From: Spirochaetota bacterium
Lineage (GTDB): Bacteria; Spirochaetota; UBA4802; JAKQUI01
NCBI GenBank assembly: GCA_029562645.1
Contig: JAKQUI010000036.1
Coordinates: 124,001 to 188,000 of the forward strand
Direction: 5' to 3'
DNA: 64,000 nt
Under the pieces are notes generated by a model that was given only the letters and a program-made list of their open reading frames with translations, was not told the DNA's origin and did not search any database. Within the stretch, counting starts at the first letter, position 1, and each line of letters starts with the position of its first letter. Both the position numbers and the translations under genes were made by a program. Shown here piece by piece: positions 17,419-26,376 of this stretch.

Positions 17419-18716
17419 AGTACGACGTCATCATCATCGGCGGCGGCATCGCCGGGCTCACCTGCGGCATCGGCTGCGCGGAGGCGGGGCTCTCCTGCGC
17501 CATCATCTCGGCCGGAATGAGCGCCCTCCACTTTTCCTCCGGCTCCATCGACTTTCTGGGCTACCGGGACGACGGCGAGATCGTCGAGAACCCGCATGCC
17601 TATCTCGACGAATTCATCGCGCACCATCCGCGCCATCCCTACGCGAAGTGCGGCGCCGAGACGGTGCGCTCATCGCTCTCGTTTATCCGCGACCAGCTTT
17701 CCCGGGAGCGCCTGGAGCTGTTCAACAATGGCGAGGAAAACCATTTCCATGTGACGGCGCTGGGAACGCTCAAGCCGACCTTTTTTTCGCAGCGCAGCGT
17801 GTTCAATGAGCGGATCCGTGAGGCGTTCACGAGCCATCGCAAGATCGCCATTCTCAACTTTCGGGGTTTTCGGGACTTCTACCCCGCGATGACCGCCGAC
17901 AATCTCCGAAAGAATTCGCTTTTCAAAGACATCGAGATCATCGCCGGCACCATCACGCTGCCCGCCCCGCGCACCCCGGGGAGGAATCCGTTCGAGTTTC
18001 GCTCCATCGACATTGCGCGTATCTTCGATTCCGAAAAGTACCTTCCGCGCATCGCCGACGAGATCCGCCGGGCGGCCGACGGCGCGCGCCTGATCGGGCT
18101 TCCGGCGTTCATCGGCATCACCCGCTACAACAAGATTCACGAGCGGCTCGAGGAGCTCACCGGCGCGCTCATCTACGAGATCCCCACCCTTCCGCCGTCG
18201 ATTCTTGGCATGCGCATCGATACGGCGTTAAAAACCCGTTTTGCAGCGCTCGGCGGCGTGTTCATATCGGGCGATCGCGTCAATGGCGGCGAGATCGCCG
18301 ACGGCGCGCTCGACCACATCCACACGGTGAACCACCGCACCATGCGTCATCACGCCCGCTGGTATGTCCTCGCCTCGGGCCATTTTTTCAGCGGCGGGAA
18401 CGTGAGCGAGGTCACCGGAATTCGAGAGCCCATCTGGGGGCTGTCCGTCCGCGGCCCGGTGGACCGGAGTGCATGGCGTTCGCCCGAATTCTTCAGCGCA
18501 CACAGCCATCCGTTTCTGGAATACGGCGTGATCACGGACGAGTCGTTCCGTCCGATGGACCCGGGCGGCGCGACGGTCCGGAACCTGTTTTGCGTGGGCG
18601 CAGTTCTTGCGGACTACAACCCGATCCGCGAGGGGACTGGCGGCGGGGTGGCCGTCGCCAGCGGGTACGCCGCCGCGCGGCGCATCATCGACTCGATCAC
18701 GGGCGCCGCGTCATGA
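17415..18716 (+). CDS. glpB: Anaerobic glycerol-3-phosphate dehydrogenase subunit B
   Basis: 433 residues with an N-terminal dinucleotide-binding motif (VIIIGGGIAGLTCGI) and a C-terminal FAD-type motif (NLFCVGAVLADYNP), as in GlpB. GlpB links the GlpA flavoprotein to the membrane Fe-S subunit GlpC. It starts with GTG overlapping the glpA stop by four bases, and its own stop overlaps the glpC start by four (ATGA), so the three subunits are translationally coupled. Confidence 0.94.
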   Translation: MKYDVIIIGGGIAGLTCGIGCAEAGLSCAIISAGMSALHFSSGSIDFLGYRDDGEIVENPHAYLDEFIAHHPRHPYAKCGAETVRSSLSFIRDQLSRERLELFNNGEENHFHVTALGTLKPTFFSQRSVFNERIREAFTSHRKIAILNFRGFRDFYPAMTADNLRKNSLFKDIEIIAGTITLPAPRTPGRNPFEFRSIDIARIFDSEKYLPRIADEIRRAADGARLIGLPAFIGITRYNKIHERLEELTGALIYEIPTLPPSILGMRIDTALKTRFAALGGVFISGDRVNGGEIADGALDHIHTVNHRTMRHHARWYVLASGHFFSGGNVSEVTGIREPIWGLSVRGPVDRSAWRSPEFFSAHSHPFLEYGVITDESFRPMDPGGATVRNLFCVGAVLADYNPIREGTGGGVAVASGYAAARRIIDSITGAAS

Positions 18717-19912
18717 TCAAACTGGAAAACATCAGTTTCGACCACTGTATCAAATGCACGGTGTGCACCATCTATTGCCCCGTCGCGCGCGCGACCCATC
18801 TGTTCCCCGGCCCCAAGCAGTCCGGCCCGGACACCGAGCGGATGCGGATCAAGAGCCCGGAGCTCGTGGACGCGTCGCTCAAGTATTGCACCAACTGCAA
18901 GCGCTGCGAGATCGTCTGCCCCTCCGACGTGAAGATCGCCGACATCATCCAGCAGGCGCGCTGGAACTATCTCAAGAAGAAGTTCCGCATCCGCGATTTT
19001 TTCCTTAGCCGCACCGACCTGGTTGGCGGCATGATGACCCGGCTCAGCGCGATCGCGAACTTCTTCATCTCGCTTTTCCCCGTAAAGCTGATGATGACCC
19101 TGGTCCTCAAGATCCCGTACCAGCGCGTGTTCCCCCGCTACGAGCAGGGGACCTTCAGAAAACGCTTCCGGTCCATCGCCGCGGCGCAGCGGGCCTTTGA
19201 TCGCCGCGTGGTGTATTTCCACGGCTGCTTCGTGAACTACAACAACCATGCGCTCGGCTTCACGCTGGTCAGGGTGCTCAACGCGTTCGGGATCGGCGTG
19301 GAGATCGCGGACGAAAAATGCTGCGGCGTCCCTTTGATCGCCAACGGCTACATCGAGCAGGCGAAGCGGAACGGGGCGTACAACATCGCGCATCTCTCGC
19401 GTGCGACGCGCGACCGCGAGCTCACCGTTGTCTCGACCTCCTCGAGCTGCACCTTCGCGCTCAAGTACGAATACTCCCACCTGCTGGAGCTCGACAATTC
19501 GGATATCTTTCCGCGCATCGAATACATCACCAAATACGTCTTTTCCCTGCTTGAGGAGGCTGCCGCGCCGCCGCTGAAACCCGTGGGATTGCGCGCGGCC
19601 TACCATGCCCCCTGCCACCTTGAGCGCATGGGCGGGGTCCCGTATACGATCGAGGTGCTGCGCCGCATCCCCGGGCTCGACCTGGTGATTCTCCATTCGG
19701 AGTGCTGCGGCATCGCCGGCACCTACGGATTCAAGAGCGAATATTACGCCATTTCGCAGAATATCGGAAGCGATTTGTTCGCGATGATCGAGCGCGCCGA
19801 GCCGGAGGTGGTCATCACGGATTGCGAGACCTGCGCCATGCAGATCGCCATGAACACCCCATACCGCGTTCTGCACCCGCTCGATGTGCTGGCGATGTCG
19901 CTCGGGGAATGA
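18713..19912 (+). CDS. glpC: Anaerobic glycerol-3-phosphate dehydrogenase subunit C
   Basis: 399 residues from the ATG at 18713 (MIKLENISF). The frame is open further upstream, but the ATGA overlap with glpB fixes the start. Two [4Fe-4S] motifs ([12 protein letters not shown] and [12 protein letters not shown]) are followed by two CCG domains (CCGVPL and CCGIAG) like those of heterodisulfide reductase subunits. It anchors GlpAB at the membrane and passes electrons to quinone. Confidence 0.95.
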   Translation: MIKLENISFDHCIKCTVCTIYCPVARATHLFPGPKQSGPDTERMRIKSPELVDASLKYCTNCKRCEIVCPSDVKIADIIQQARWNYLKKKFRIRDFFLSRTDLVGGMMTRLSAIANFFISLFPVKLMMTLVLKIPYQRVFPRYEQGTFRKRFRSIAAAQRAFDRRVVYFHGCFVNYNNHALGFTLVRVLNAFGIGVEIADEKCCGVPLIANGYIEQAKRNGAYNIAHLSRATRDRELTVVSTSSSCTFALKYEYSHLLELDNSDIFPRIEYITKYVFSLLEEAAAPPLKPVGLRAAYHAPCHLERMGGVPYTIEVLRRIPGLDLVILHSECCGIAGTYGFKSEYYAISQNIGSDLFAMIERAEPEVVITDCETCAMQIAMNTPYRVLHPLDVLAMSLGE

Positions 19913-19934
19913 CGCTGCGCACTGGAGCCGACCA

Positions 19935-20354
19935 ATGAAATCCCACACCGAGTATCTCACCTTTACGACCGCATCACGCCGCGACTACCTGAACATCACC
20001 CGAACGATCGAGGGAATCGTGGCCGCGAGCGGCATTCGTGAGGGCCTGTGCCTCGTGAACGCCATGCACATCACCGCGTCGGTCTTCATCAACGACGACG
20101 AGAGCGGATTGCTCCAGGACTTCGACGATTTCCTCGAACGGCTCGCGCCGCATGAACCGATCGGCCAGTACCGGCACAATCGCACAGGCGAGGACAACGG
20201 CGACGCCCACATCAAACGCACCGTAATGGGCCGCGAGGTCCTCGTTGCGGTCACGAACGGACGCCTCGACTTCGGCCCCTGGGAGCAGATCTACTACGGC
20301 GAGTTCGACGGGCGCCGTCCCAAAAAGGTGCTGGTGAAGGTGATCGGGGAATAG
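19935..20354 (+). CDS. yjbQ: YjbQ family protein (UPF0047)
   Basis: 139 residues from the ATG at 19935. Family features: [16 protein letters not shown], an acidic/histidine cluster around [14 protein letters not shown], and the C-terminal [13 protein letters not shown]. Members show weak thiamine-phosphate synthase activity in genetic tests, but their real role is unsettled. It lies 22 bases after glpC and 2 bases before tatD, so it is part of the glp transcript. Confidence 0.9.
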   Translation: MKSHTEYLTFTTASRRDYLNITRTIEGIVAASGIREGLCLVNAMHITASVFINDDESGLLQDFDDFLERLAPHEPIGQYRHNRTGEDNGDAHIKRTVMGREVLVAVTNGRLDFGPWEQIYYGEFDGRRPKKVLVKVIGE

Positions 20355-20356
20355 CC

Positions 20357-21130
20357 GTGCGGCTGGTGGACGTCCACTGCCACCTCGAGGACCCCGTCTT
20401 CGACGACCGGCTCGATGATATCATCACCGATGCGCGCCGCGCTGGTATCGCGCGGATCATCACCGCAAGCGTCGTTCCCTCGGATTTCGCGAAATCCCGC
20501 TCCATCGCTGCGCGCTATCCCGAGGTGTCCTTCGCGCTGGGCATTCACCCGTGGTACGTCACCGAAACGAGCGAGCGCGATGCCGATTCGCTCTCCGCGG
20601 CGCGCGATCTCGGCGCTGTCGCCATCGGCGAGATCGGCCTGGACCGGAAGATCGACGCACCAGACTTCGAGCTCCAACGCCGGATATTCGAAAAGCAGCT
20701 CGCCATCGCGAACGAGCTCTCGTTGCCGGTCGTCCTCCATTGCCGCGGAGCATTTTCCGAGCTTGTCGAATCGCTCAAGAGGGTCGGCCGCCCCGTTGGG
20801 GGCGGGATCATACATGCGTTTTCGGGTAGTGTCGAGATTGCCGAACGGTGTATTGCGATGAACCTGTCGTTTTCCATGGGCGGGACGCTTACGTATCGAA
20901 ACAGCCGAAAGCGGGAGACGGTCGTGCGGCGCATTTACCCGGATCACTTTATGCTCGAAACCGACAGTCCCGACATCCCGCCGGTGGAATGCCGCGAGAA
21001 ACCCAATGTCCCGTCAAATATCCTCTACAACCTCGCGGCGGCGGCCGAGACGCTTGGCCGATCCCGCGAGGAGGTGGCGCTTCGGACCACACAGACGGCC
21101 GAGCGAATTTTCGGCCTGCCGCCATCCTGA
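20357..21130 (+). CDS. tatD: TatD family metal-dependent hydrolase
   Basis: 257 residues starting at GTG 20357. TIM-barrel amidohydrolase motifs: VDVHCHLEDP, AIGEIGLD, VLHCRGAF, IHAFSGS and METDSPD-like LETDSPDIPP, supplying the two-metal site. TatD enzymes are 3'-5' exonucleases and have also been linked to D-Tyr-tRNA deacylation. Last gene of the glpABC-yjbQ-tatD run; a long perfect palindrome starts 5 bases after its stop. Confidence 0.92.
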   Translation: MRLVDVHCHLEDPVFDDRLDDIITDARRAGIARIITASVVPSDFAKSRSIAARYPEVSFALGIHPWYVTETSERDADSLSAARDLGAVAIGEIGLDRKIDAPDFELQRRIFEKQLAIANELSLPVVLHCRGAFSELVESLKRVGRPVGGGIIHAFSGSVEIAERCIAMNLSFSMGGTLTYRNSRKRETVVRRIYPDHFMLETDSPDIPPVECREKPNVPSNILYNLAAAAETLGRSREEVALRTTQTAERIFGLPPS

Positions 21131-21135
21131 CGCGC

Positions 21136-21159
21136 TTCGCACGCACGCGTGCGTGCGAA
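21136..21159. repeat. 24-bp perfect palindrome with alternating Py-Pu core
   Basis: TTCGCACGCACG followed by its exact reverse complement. The inner 20 bases strictly alternate pyrimidine and purine. As RNA it gives a hairpin of about ten pairs without a U-tract, just after tatD. It could be a rho-assisted 3' end, a protein-binding site upstream of the next gene, or a Z-DNA/cruciform-prone element. Confidence 0.75.
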
Positions 21160-21253
21160 CACAGCGTCGTGAATCGTGAAAAATTAATGGCTTGCAAAAA
21201 TACATCACGCGTACATGGTGAAGTAAAATTATGATCGCGCAGCGCCATCAGCC

Positions 21254-21766
21254 ATGAACAAGATCCTTGCCGCCATCATCATAACCATCGCGTTCGGGTG
21301 CGCCGCGTTCGCGCAGACCGCTTCGATCCCGCTCGTCGAGGAGGACCGCGAGTTCTGGAACGACATCCTTCGCGACGAGAGCATCAAGAACAAGAACCTG
21401 CTCTATGCGAGCTTCGTCGCCTACAAGGACCGGCTCAACGACCTTTCGCTGGAGACCTTTCGGGAGAGCATGAAGAACAATCAGGGCAATGATATTGTCC
21501 AGTGCCTGGCGCAGTACTATATCGGGAAAAACCTCATCGCCCTTGGGAAGTTGCCCGAGGGGCTTGCGCAGCTCCAAACGGCCGGATCGCTGCCCTGCCC
21601 GCGCGTGGAGCACTTGAAGTACGCCATCCGCATCAACACCGCGATCGCCCACCATCGCCTGCGCAATTTCCGCGAGTTCAACCGGATACTCACGGAGATC
21701 GTCAACGACGATAGCGCCGGACGCTACCGGTCAATCGCCCGGGGCGTCCTTACGCTTGAGCGCTAG
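21254..21766 (+). CDS. Secreted helical protein of unknown function
   Basis: 170 residues. An N-terminal signal peptide (MNKILAAIIITIAFGCAAFA, cleavage likely after AFA) precedes a helical domain with a TPR-like rhythm (LAQYYIGKNLIALGKLPEGLAQL). No catalytic motif. Convergent with ugd; the two stop codons lie inside a perfect inverted repeat. Probably periplasmic. Confidence 0.7.
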   Translation: MNKILAAIIITIAFGCAAFAQTASIPLVEEDREFWNDILRDESIKNKNLLYASFVAYKDRLNDLSLETFRESMKNNQGNDIVQCLAQYYIGKNLIALGKLPEGLAQLQTAGSLPCPRVEHLKYAIRINTAIAHHRLRNFREFNRILTEIVNDDSAGRYRSIARGVLTLER

Positions 21767-21780
21767 CCGAGGCTAGCGCT
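21759..21780. repeat. Inverted repeat spanning two convergent stop codons
   Basis: AGCGCTAGCC, two bases, GGCTAGCGCT: ten perfect pairs covering the ends of both the plus gene (stop at 21766) and ugd (stop at 21773). It probably acts as a bidirectional 3' hairpin; no T-tract is present. Confidence 0.6.
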
Positions 21781-23101
21781 TCGGCCGTCCGATGCACGAA
21801 TACTCGAAGCCGAGCTCCTTCATTTTCGCGGGATCGTACTGGTTCCGCCCGTCGAATACGACCTTTTTCTTGAGCAGCGATTCCATTTTCGCGAAGTCGG
21901 GATGACGGAACTGGTGCCACTCCGTGAGCAGGAGGAGCGCGTCGGCGCCCTTCAGGGCGTCGTAATAATTGGACACATACTCGACGCCGTTTTTGCCGAT
22001 GATCTCGGACGCGATCTCCATGGCGACCGGGTCGTGGGCGCGGAATGTCGCCCCCTTCTCCCGGAGCGCGTGAATGATGTCGATCGCGGGCGCTTCACGC
22101 ATATCGTCGGTTTGCGGCTTGAATGAAAGCCCCCACACCGCGAAGGTGAGCCCTTTCACCGTCCCGCCGTAATACGCAAGCACCTTCTGCACGAAGAGCT
22201 CGCGCTGCTGCTTGTTCACGTCTTCGACCGCGTCCAGGATCTGGGAGGTGACCCCGAATTCCTTCGCGGTTTGCACGATGGCCTTCACGTCCTTGGGGAA
22301 GCACGATCCGCCGTAGCCCAGACCCGCGTAGAGGAACGGCATCCCGATCCGCGAATCGGACCCGATCCCCTGGCGTATCATCTCGATGTCGGCGCCGGCC
22401 GCCTCGCAAAGCCGAGAAATCTCGTTCATGAAGCTGATGCGCGTCGCGAGCATGGCGTTCGCGGCGTATTTCGTGAGCTCCGAAGACAGGATGTCCATGG
22501 TAAAGATGGGATGTCCGTTTCGAACGAAGGGGGCGTAGAGCTCGCGCATGAGCTCCCCGGTGCGCACGTTGTCCACGCCGACGACGATCCGGTCGGGACG
22601 AATGAAGTCCTCGATGGCGTTGCCCTCCTTGAGGAACTCCGGGTTGGACACGATGTCGAACTCGACCTCGCCGCGGCCGCGCTTTTCAAGCTCCTCGCGA
22701 ACGGCGGCGCGCACCTTCTCGCCGGTTCCCACCGGGACGGTCGATTTGTTCACAACGATGGTGTACTTGTTGATGAGCCGCCCCACCTCGCGGGCGACCG
22801 CAATCACATGCTGCAGGTCGGCCGAGCCGTCCTCGTCGGGCGGGGTGCCGACCGCGATGAACACGAAAAGCGTCTCATCGATGCACTCCTTGATGTCGGT
22901 CGTGAAATGCAGCCGCCCCTCGCTGAAGTTGCGCGCGACCATCTCCTCCAGCCCGGGCTCATAGATCGGGATGATGCCGTTCTTCAGGTTTTCGATCTTC
23001 TTGGCGTCGATATCGACGCACCACACGTCGTTTCCCATTTCGGCGAAACAGGTTCCCGTCACCAGGCCCACGTAGCCGGTTCCCACCACAGTTACTTTCA
23101 C
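21773..23101 (-). CDS. ugd: UDP-glucose 6-dehydrogenase
   Basis: 442 residues, usual length. NAD site VVGTGYVGLVTG at the N-terminus, catalytic cysteine in GYGGSCFPKDVKA, and a C-terminal UDP-binding domain. It oxidises UDP-glucose to UDP-glucuronate for envelope polysaccharide. It overlaps by four bases the end of an upstream YdcF-like envelope gene, so both are probably one transcript serving the cell surface. Confidence 0.95.
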   Translation of the reverse strand: MKVTVVGTGYVGLVTGTCFAEMGNDVWCVDIDAKKIENLKNGIIPIYEPGLEEMVARNFSEGRLHFTTDIKECIDETLFVFIAVGTPPDEDGSADLQHVIAVAREVGRLINKYTIVVNKSTVPVGTGEKVRAAVREELEKRGRGEVEFDIVSNPEFLKEGNAIEDFIRPDRIVVGVDNVRTGELMRELYAPFVRNGHPIFTMDILSSELTKYAANAMLATRISFMNEISRLCEAAGADIEMIRQGIGSDSRIGMPFLYAGLGYGGSCFPKDVKAIVQTAKEFGVTSQILDAVEDVNKQQRELFVQKVLAYYGGTVKGLTFAVWGLSFKPQTDDMREAPAIDIIHALREKGATFRAHDPVAMEIASEIIGKNGVEYVSNYYDALKGADALLLLTEWHQFRHPDFAKMESLLKKKVVFDGRNQYDPAKMKELGFEYSCIGRPKR

Positions 23102-23937
23102 TGGTCCCTCCGGATCGAAACAATCGTTGTTCGTGTTGATGATGAGGGCGCGACCGCGTATTTTATCCGGTACAATGCGAGACCGGCAAACTCGCGCAGC
23201 GCCAGCGAGCTCTTGTAAAGATTATGCATGGTCGGCAGGGCATCATAGGTGTCAAGTTTCTTTTTCGACCGGGCGAGCTGGCCGCAGGAGTGCGGGACGA
23301 CGGACAGACCCTCCTCGCGGAAGATGAGCGTCGCCCGCCGAAGATGAAATGCAGAGGTCAGCAGGATGCTCGTACGAAAGCCGCGTTCGGCGATGATGGG
23401 CCGCACGTATCGGGCGTTCTCGACCGTGTCCCGGCTTCTCGATTCGACGATGATCCGCTCCGGCGGAACGCCCAGATCGACGAGGAAACGCCGGTAGACG
23501 GGCGCCTCCGCCGGCCCCGAACCCACGACGCCACCGCTCACGACGATCGGCAGCCCATGGCGTCGATGCAGCCGCACGCATTCGACGATGCGCACCATCA
23601 TCACGGGCGACGGTATATGCTCGCCGGTCAGGTCTGCCGCCCCCTCGACCAGTCCGCCGCCAAGTAGAATAATCGAATCGGCGTTATCGTGTGCGGTAGC
23701 GTGGTTCAGGAGTTCGATCCGGCCAATCGCGAAATCCGCGACCGGGCCGATGGAGAGGATGTACAATGCGGCCGCGGACGCCATCAGCAGAGCGCCGCCG
23801 TACCGGCGTTTTCGCACAGCGAGTATTCCACCTGCGAACATGAGCGCAATGAGAGCGCCGGGAATGGTGATGATGCACAGCAGCAATTTTTTGATTGTAA
23901 ACACCTGCGTCCTCCGCCGCGACGATGGACCGCACAT
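23098..23937 (-). CDS. YdcF/SanA (DUF218) family membrane protein
   Basis: 279 residues. Two N-terminal hydrophobic helices (about 15-40 and 48-75) anchor a DUF218 domain with DSIILLGGG, IVVSGGVVGSG, ESRSRDTVENA and LLTSAFHLRRA. Proteins of this family (ElyC, SanA, YdcF) act in envelope integrity, probably on undecaprenyl-linked intermediates, but the reaction is unknown. It precedes and overlaps ugd. Confidence 0.82.
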   Translation of the reverse strand: MCGPSSRRRTQVFTIKKLLLCIITIPGALIALMFAGGILAVRKRRYGGALLMASAAALYILSIGPVADFAIGRIELLNHATAHDNADSIILLGGGLVEGAADLTGEHIPSPVMMVRIVECVRLHRRHGLPIVVSGGVVGSGPAEAPVYRRFLVDLGVPPERIIVESRSRDTVENARYVRPIIAERGFRTSILLTSAFHLRRATLIFREEGLSVVPHSCGQLARSKKKLDTYDALPTMHNLYKSSLALREFAGLALYRIKYAVAPSSSTRTTIVSIRRDQ

Positions 23938-23958
23938 TCCTACGAGGAACTGGGGGGC

Positions 23959-24657
23959 TCAGGAAGTGGCTTTGCGATGACGTTTTACCGGGACCGGCGT
24001 TGCGTCGGCGCACCGCCCATTTTCCACGTGAAAGTGCCGGTCCGAATACTGGATGATGTTTTTATCGTGCGTGGCGACGATAAACAGAACGCCCTGCTCG
24101 CGCGCCAGGTCCCGAAACAGGGAGAAGATCTTTGTGCCGTTCGCCTCGTCGAGGTTGCCGGTGGGCTCGTCGGCGAGTATGACGGACGGGCGGTTGATCA
24201 TCGCGCGCGCAATCGCCACCCGCTGCTTCTCGCCGCCCGAGAGCGACGCGGGATACTGGCGGATGATCCCCCCGAGATCGAGGTACTCGATGAGATGGCG
24301 CACCCGCTGCGAGATATCGCGGGCGGTCCTGTTGATGAGCGCGGGATAGACGATGTTCTGGTAGGCGCTGATATCTGATATTAGATTGAACGATTGAAAA
24401 ACGTAGCCGATCTCTCGGTTGCGAAGGCGGGAACGACGCAGGTCGCCCATCCGGAAAATATTACGCCCCTTGTAGGTCACGGTCCCGCGGTCCGGCTTGA
24501 GCATGCCGGCGATGACGCCCAGGAGTGTCGTCTTGCCGGACCCGGACGGCCCCGTGAGGCTCACGATGGAGCCCTCGTCGAAGACGGCATCGACGCCATC
24601 CAGAATCACCCGTGCGCCAAAACGCTTGTGAACCGATGCAATCTCTATTACGTGCAT
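23959..24657 (-). CDS. ABC transporter ATP-binding protein (LolD/MacB-like)
   Basis: 232 residues. Walker A GPSGSGKTT, signature LSGGEKQRVAIARA, Walker B VILADEPTGNLDEANG and H-loop ATHDKNI. The 'GNLD' form is typical of the LolD/FtsE/MacB group, which drives mechanotransmission or lipoprotein release rather than solute uptake. No permease gene adjoins, so its partner must be encoded elsewhere. Confidence 0.9.
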   Translation of the reverse strand: MHVIEIASVHKRFGARVILDGVDAVFDEGSIVSLTGPSGSGKTTLLGVIAGMLKPDRGTVTYKGRNIFRMGDLRRSRLRNREIGYVFQSFNLISDISAYQNIVYPALINRTARDISQRVRHLIEYLDLGGIIRQYPASLSGGEKQRVAIARAMINRPSVILADEPTGNLDEANGTKIFSLFRDLAREQGVLFIVATHDKNIIQYSDRHFHVENGRCADATPVPVKRHRKATS

Positions 24658-24662
24658 ATAAC

Positions 24663-24694
24663 AAACCCCTCACCATCGTGACGGCGAGGGGTTT
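24663..24694 (-). terminator. Terminator between secreted protein gene and ABC gene
   Basis: Nine-base-pair stem AAACCCCTC / GAGGGGTTT around a 14-base loop, starting about 25 bases after the stop of the minus-strand gene at 24720. The U-tract on this strand is broken (TTTGTTAT), so efficiency may be partial; the plus strand has TTTATTTT. Confidence 0.65.
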
Positions 24695-24719
24695 ATTTTC
24701 AATTACTTTTTCTGCGATG

Positions 24720-25427
24720 TCAGTACTTGGTCGATTCCTTCAGGAAGTCCGCCATGAGGCTTTCGGAATCTTTCATGCCCTTGCGATAGGTCTCGCCGAT
24801 CATCAGCAACGAATTGTAAAAGTAGGTCAGATGCGGAATCACGAAATCGCGCTTGAGCTCGTTTCGGATGGGAAACGCCGTCGTGTTCTGGATCTGATCC
24901 AGGGTCATGCTTTTCAGGAGGCGCTTGTTTACGGAATAATCGAATTTCATGCCCTTCTTGTCCGGTGTGGCCGGGCTCGCGTCGGTGACGAGAACCTGCG
25001 TTTCCGCCTCGGTATCGTAATTCCGCTCCCATACGATGAACTCAAGCTTGTTGGCCGATTTGCCGTCGGTGCCGATCTTGAGCTTCTTCTTCTGTATGCC
25101 GGTTATGCGCGTATTGTCCACATTGCTTCTCGTGAAGCGATGACGCTCTATCTCGATGAAACCGTCCCCGCGGATGAGTGACATTTGATAGGGGAGCGTC
25201 TTGAATCGGTTCGCCTTATTCGCCAGCTCGTAGGTTGCAATCACCTCGGAGATCTTTTTGCTGAGGTCGGCGATCTGCTTGTCGAGGGCCGTCCCCTCTT
25301 CCGCGAGCTCCTTGGATTCGAGCGAATCCTGATCCGCCTTCTTCTCCTGCGCCGCGGCGGGCGAGAACGAGAGCGCCATCGCCATGACCAACAGAATAAC
25401 CAGCCCGACTATGTATCGTGTACGCAT
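24720..25427 (-). CDS. Secreted protein of unknown function
   Basis: 235 residues from the ATG at 25427, chosen because CTGGAGG lies 6 bases upstream and a signal peptide starts there (MRTRYIVGLVILLVMAMALS, cleavage near AAAQ). The frame is open further upstream, without coding character. The mature protein has a short coiled-coil stretch (about 30-65), then beta-rich sequence such as LIRGDGFIEIERHRF. No family recognised. Divergent from the TPR gene at 25632. Confidence 0.7.
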   Translation of the reverse strand: MRTRYIVGLVILLVMAMALSFSPAAAQEKKADQDSLESKELAEEGTALDKQIADLSKKISEVIATYELANKANRFKTLPYQMSLIRGDGFIEIERHRFTRSNVDNTRITGIQKKKLKIGTDGKSANKLEFIVWERNYDTEAETQVLVTDASPATPDKKGMKFDYSVNKRLLKSMTLDQIQNTTAFPIRNELKRDFVIPHLTYFYNSLLMIGETYRKGMKDSESLMADFLKESTKY

Positions 25428-25594
25428 CCGGTGCCTCCAGAGGGTAAATGTAGACAATGATTTCACCACTACCTTGACTATATCGGCATTCAGGAATAAA
25501 AAATTAAACAAAATACCGGGCGCCGCCGACGGAACGTAATGAAGCCTATTCCGGTCGCAATGGCATGTCAAACCCTTTTCGAGGCAAAATATTA

Positions 25595-25622
25595 TTGATT
25601 TTATGGGCGATCTGATTATATT
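25595..25622 (+). promoter_or_regulatory. Promoter of the TPR gene
   Basis: TTGATT (25595-25600), a 16-base spacer and TATATT (25617-25622). A start near 25629 leaves only about 3 bases before the ATG at 25632, and no ribosome site is visible, suggesting a nearly leaderless message. Confidence 0.55.
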
Positions 25623-25631
25623 GTAATAGCA

Positions 25632-26348
25632 ATGAAGCGCCTGATCCACATCACGCTCGCCATCGCCCTCCTCTCGTCGGTGCCGACGTGGCTGTCCGCG
25701 AAAAAGGCCCCATCGGCCGACGACGAGCTCATGAAAAAGGCCATCGCCTATTTCTACTCGCGGAAGTTCGAGATGAGCGAGCTCCTCTTCCAGGAGGCGC
25801 TCAAGAAAAACCCCGAGAATGCGACGGCCTACTCGTATCTGGGCGATATCTTCCTGCAGAAAAAACGCTACGATGGCGCCCTGCAGCTCTACAAGCGCGC
25901 GCTGGACCTCAATCCGGAAAACGGCGACGAATACTTCCGGGTCGGGCAGATCTACTATTACAAGCGGCAGTCAGAAGACGCAATCGTCAATTTCAAGCGC
26001 GCCTACGAGCTCAATCCCAAGCTCAAGTTCGCGCTCTATCATATCGGGCTCACCTACCTGATGCTCGCCCGGGACAAGCAGAACACCATCGTGAACTGGG
26101 AGAGCTATCTTGCCGCGGCGCCCGAAGATCCCCAGTACGAGAAGCTCCGCCGCGCCGTCGAGCTCCTCAAGGACCGCAACTTCATCATCCCCAAGGAAGG
26201 AAGCGACACCTCCATCGAGGAGGCGCTTCACTTGGGCGGCATGGCCCTGCAACGCCAGCCCCGCGCGATCGAGGACCGCAAAGCGGACCACGAAGACAAA
26301 AAAACAAAATATAAACTTGAAGATATTGAGCGGGACGACGGATTATAG
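25632..26348 (+). CDS. Periplasmic TPR protein
   Basis: 238 residues. A signal peptide (MKRLIHITLAIALLSSVPTWLSA) is followed by about three to four TPR units (for example ALKKNPENATAYSYLGDIFL and ALDLNPENGDEYFRVGQIY) and a charged tail. TPR arrays hold protein complexes together. It is the first of a run of TPR and lipoprotein genes (to 29898) on the same strand, probably one envelope-related unit. Confidence 0.82.
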   Translation: MKRLIHITLAIALLSSVPTWLSAKKAPSADDELMKKAIAYFYSRKFEMSELLFQEALKKNPENATAYSYLGDIFLQKKRYDGALQLYKRALDLNPENGDEYFRVGQIYYYKRQSEDAIVNFKRAYELNPKLKFALYHIGLTYLMLARDKQNTIVNWESYLAAAPEDPQYEKLRRAVELLKDRNFIIPKEGSDTSIEEALHLGGMALQRQPRAIEDRKADHEDKKTKYKLEDIERDDGL

Positions 26349-26376
26349 TCCCGAGCCAGAGACGGAGGAACCCACC

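Noticed and set aside
22271-23218. 315-codon plus-strand frame
   Set aside because: Mirror of ugd; no domain, start signal or composition of a real protein.
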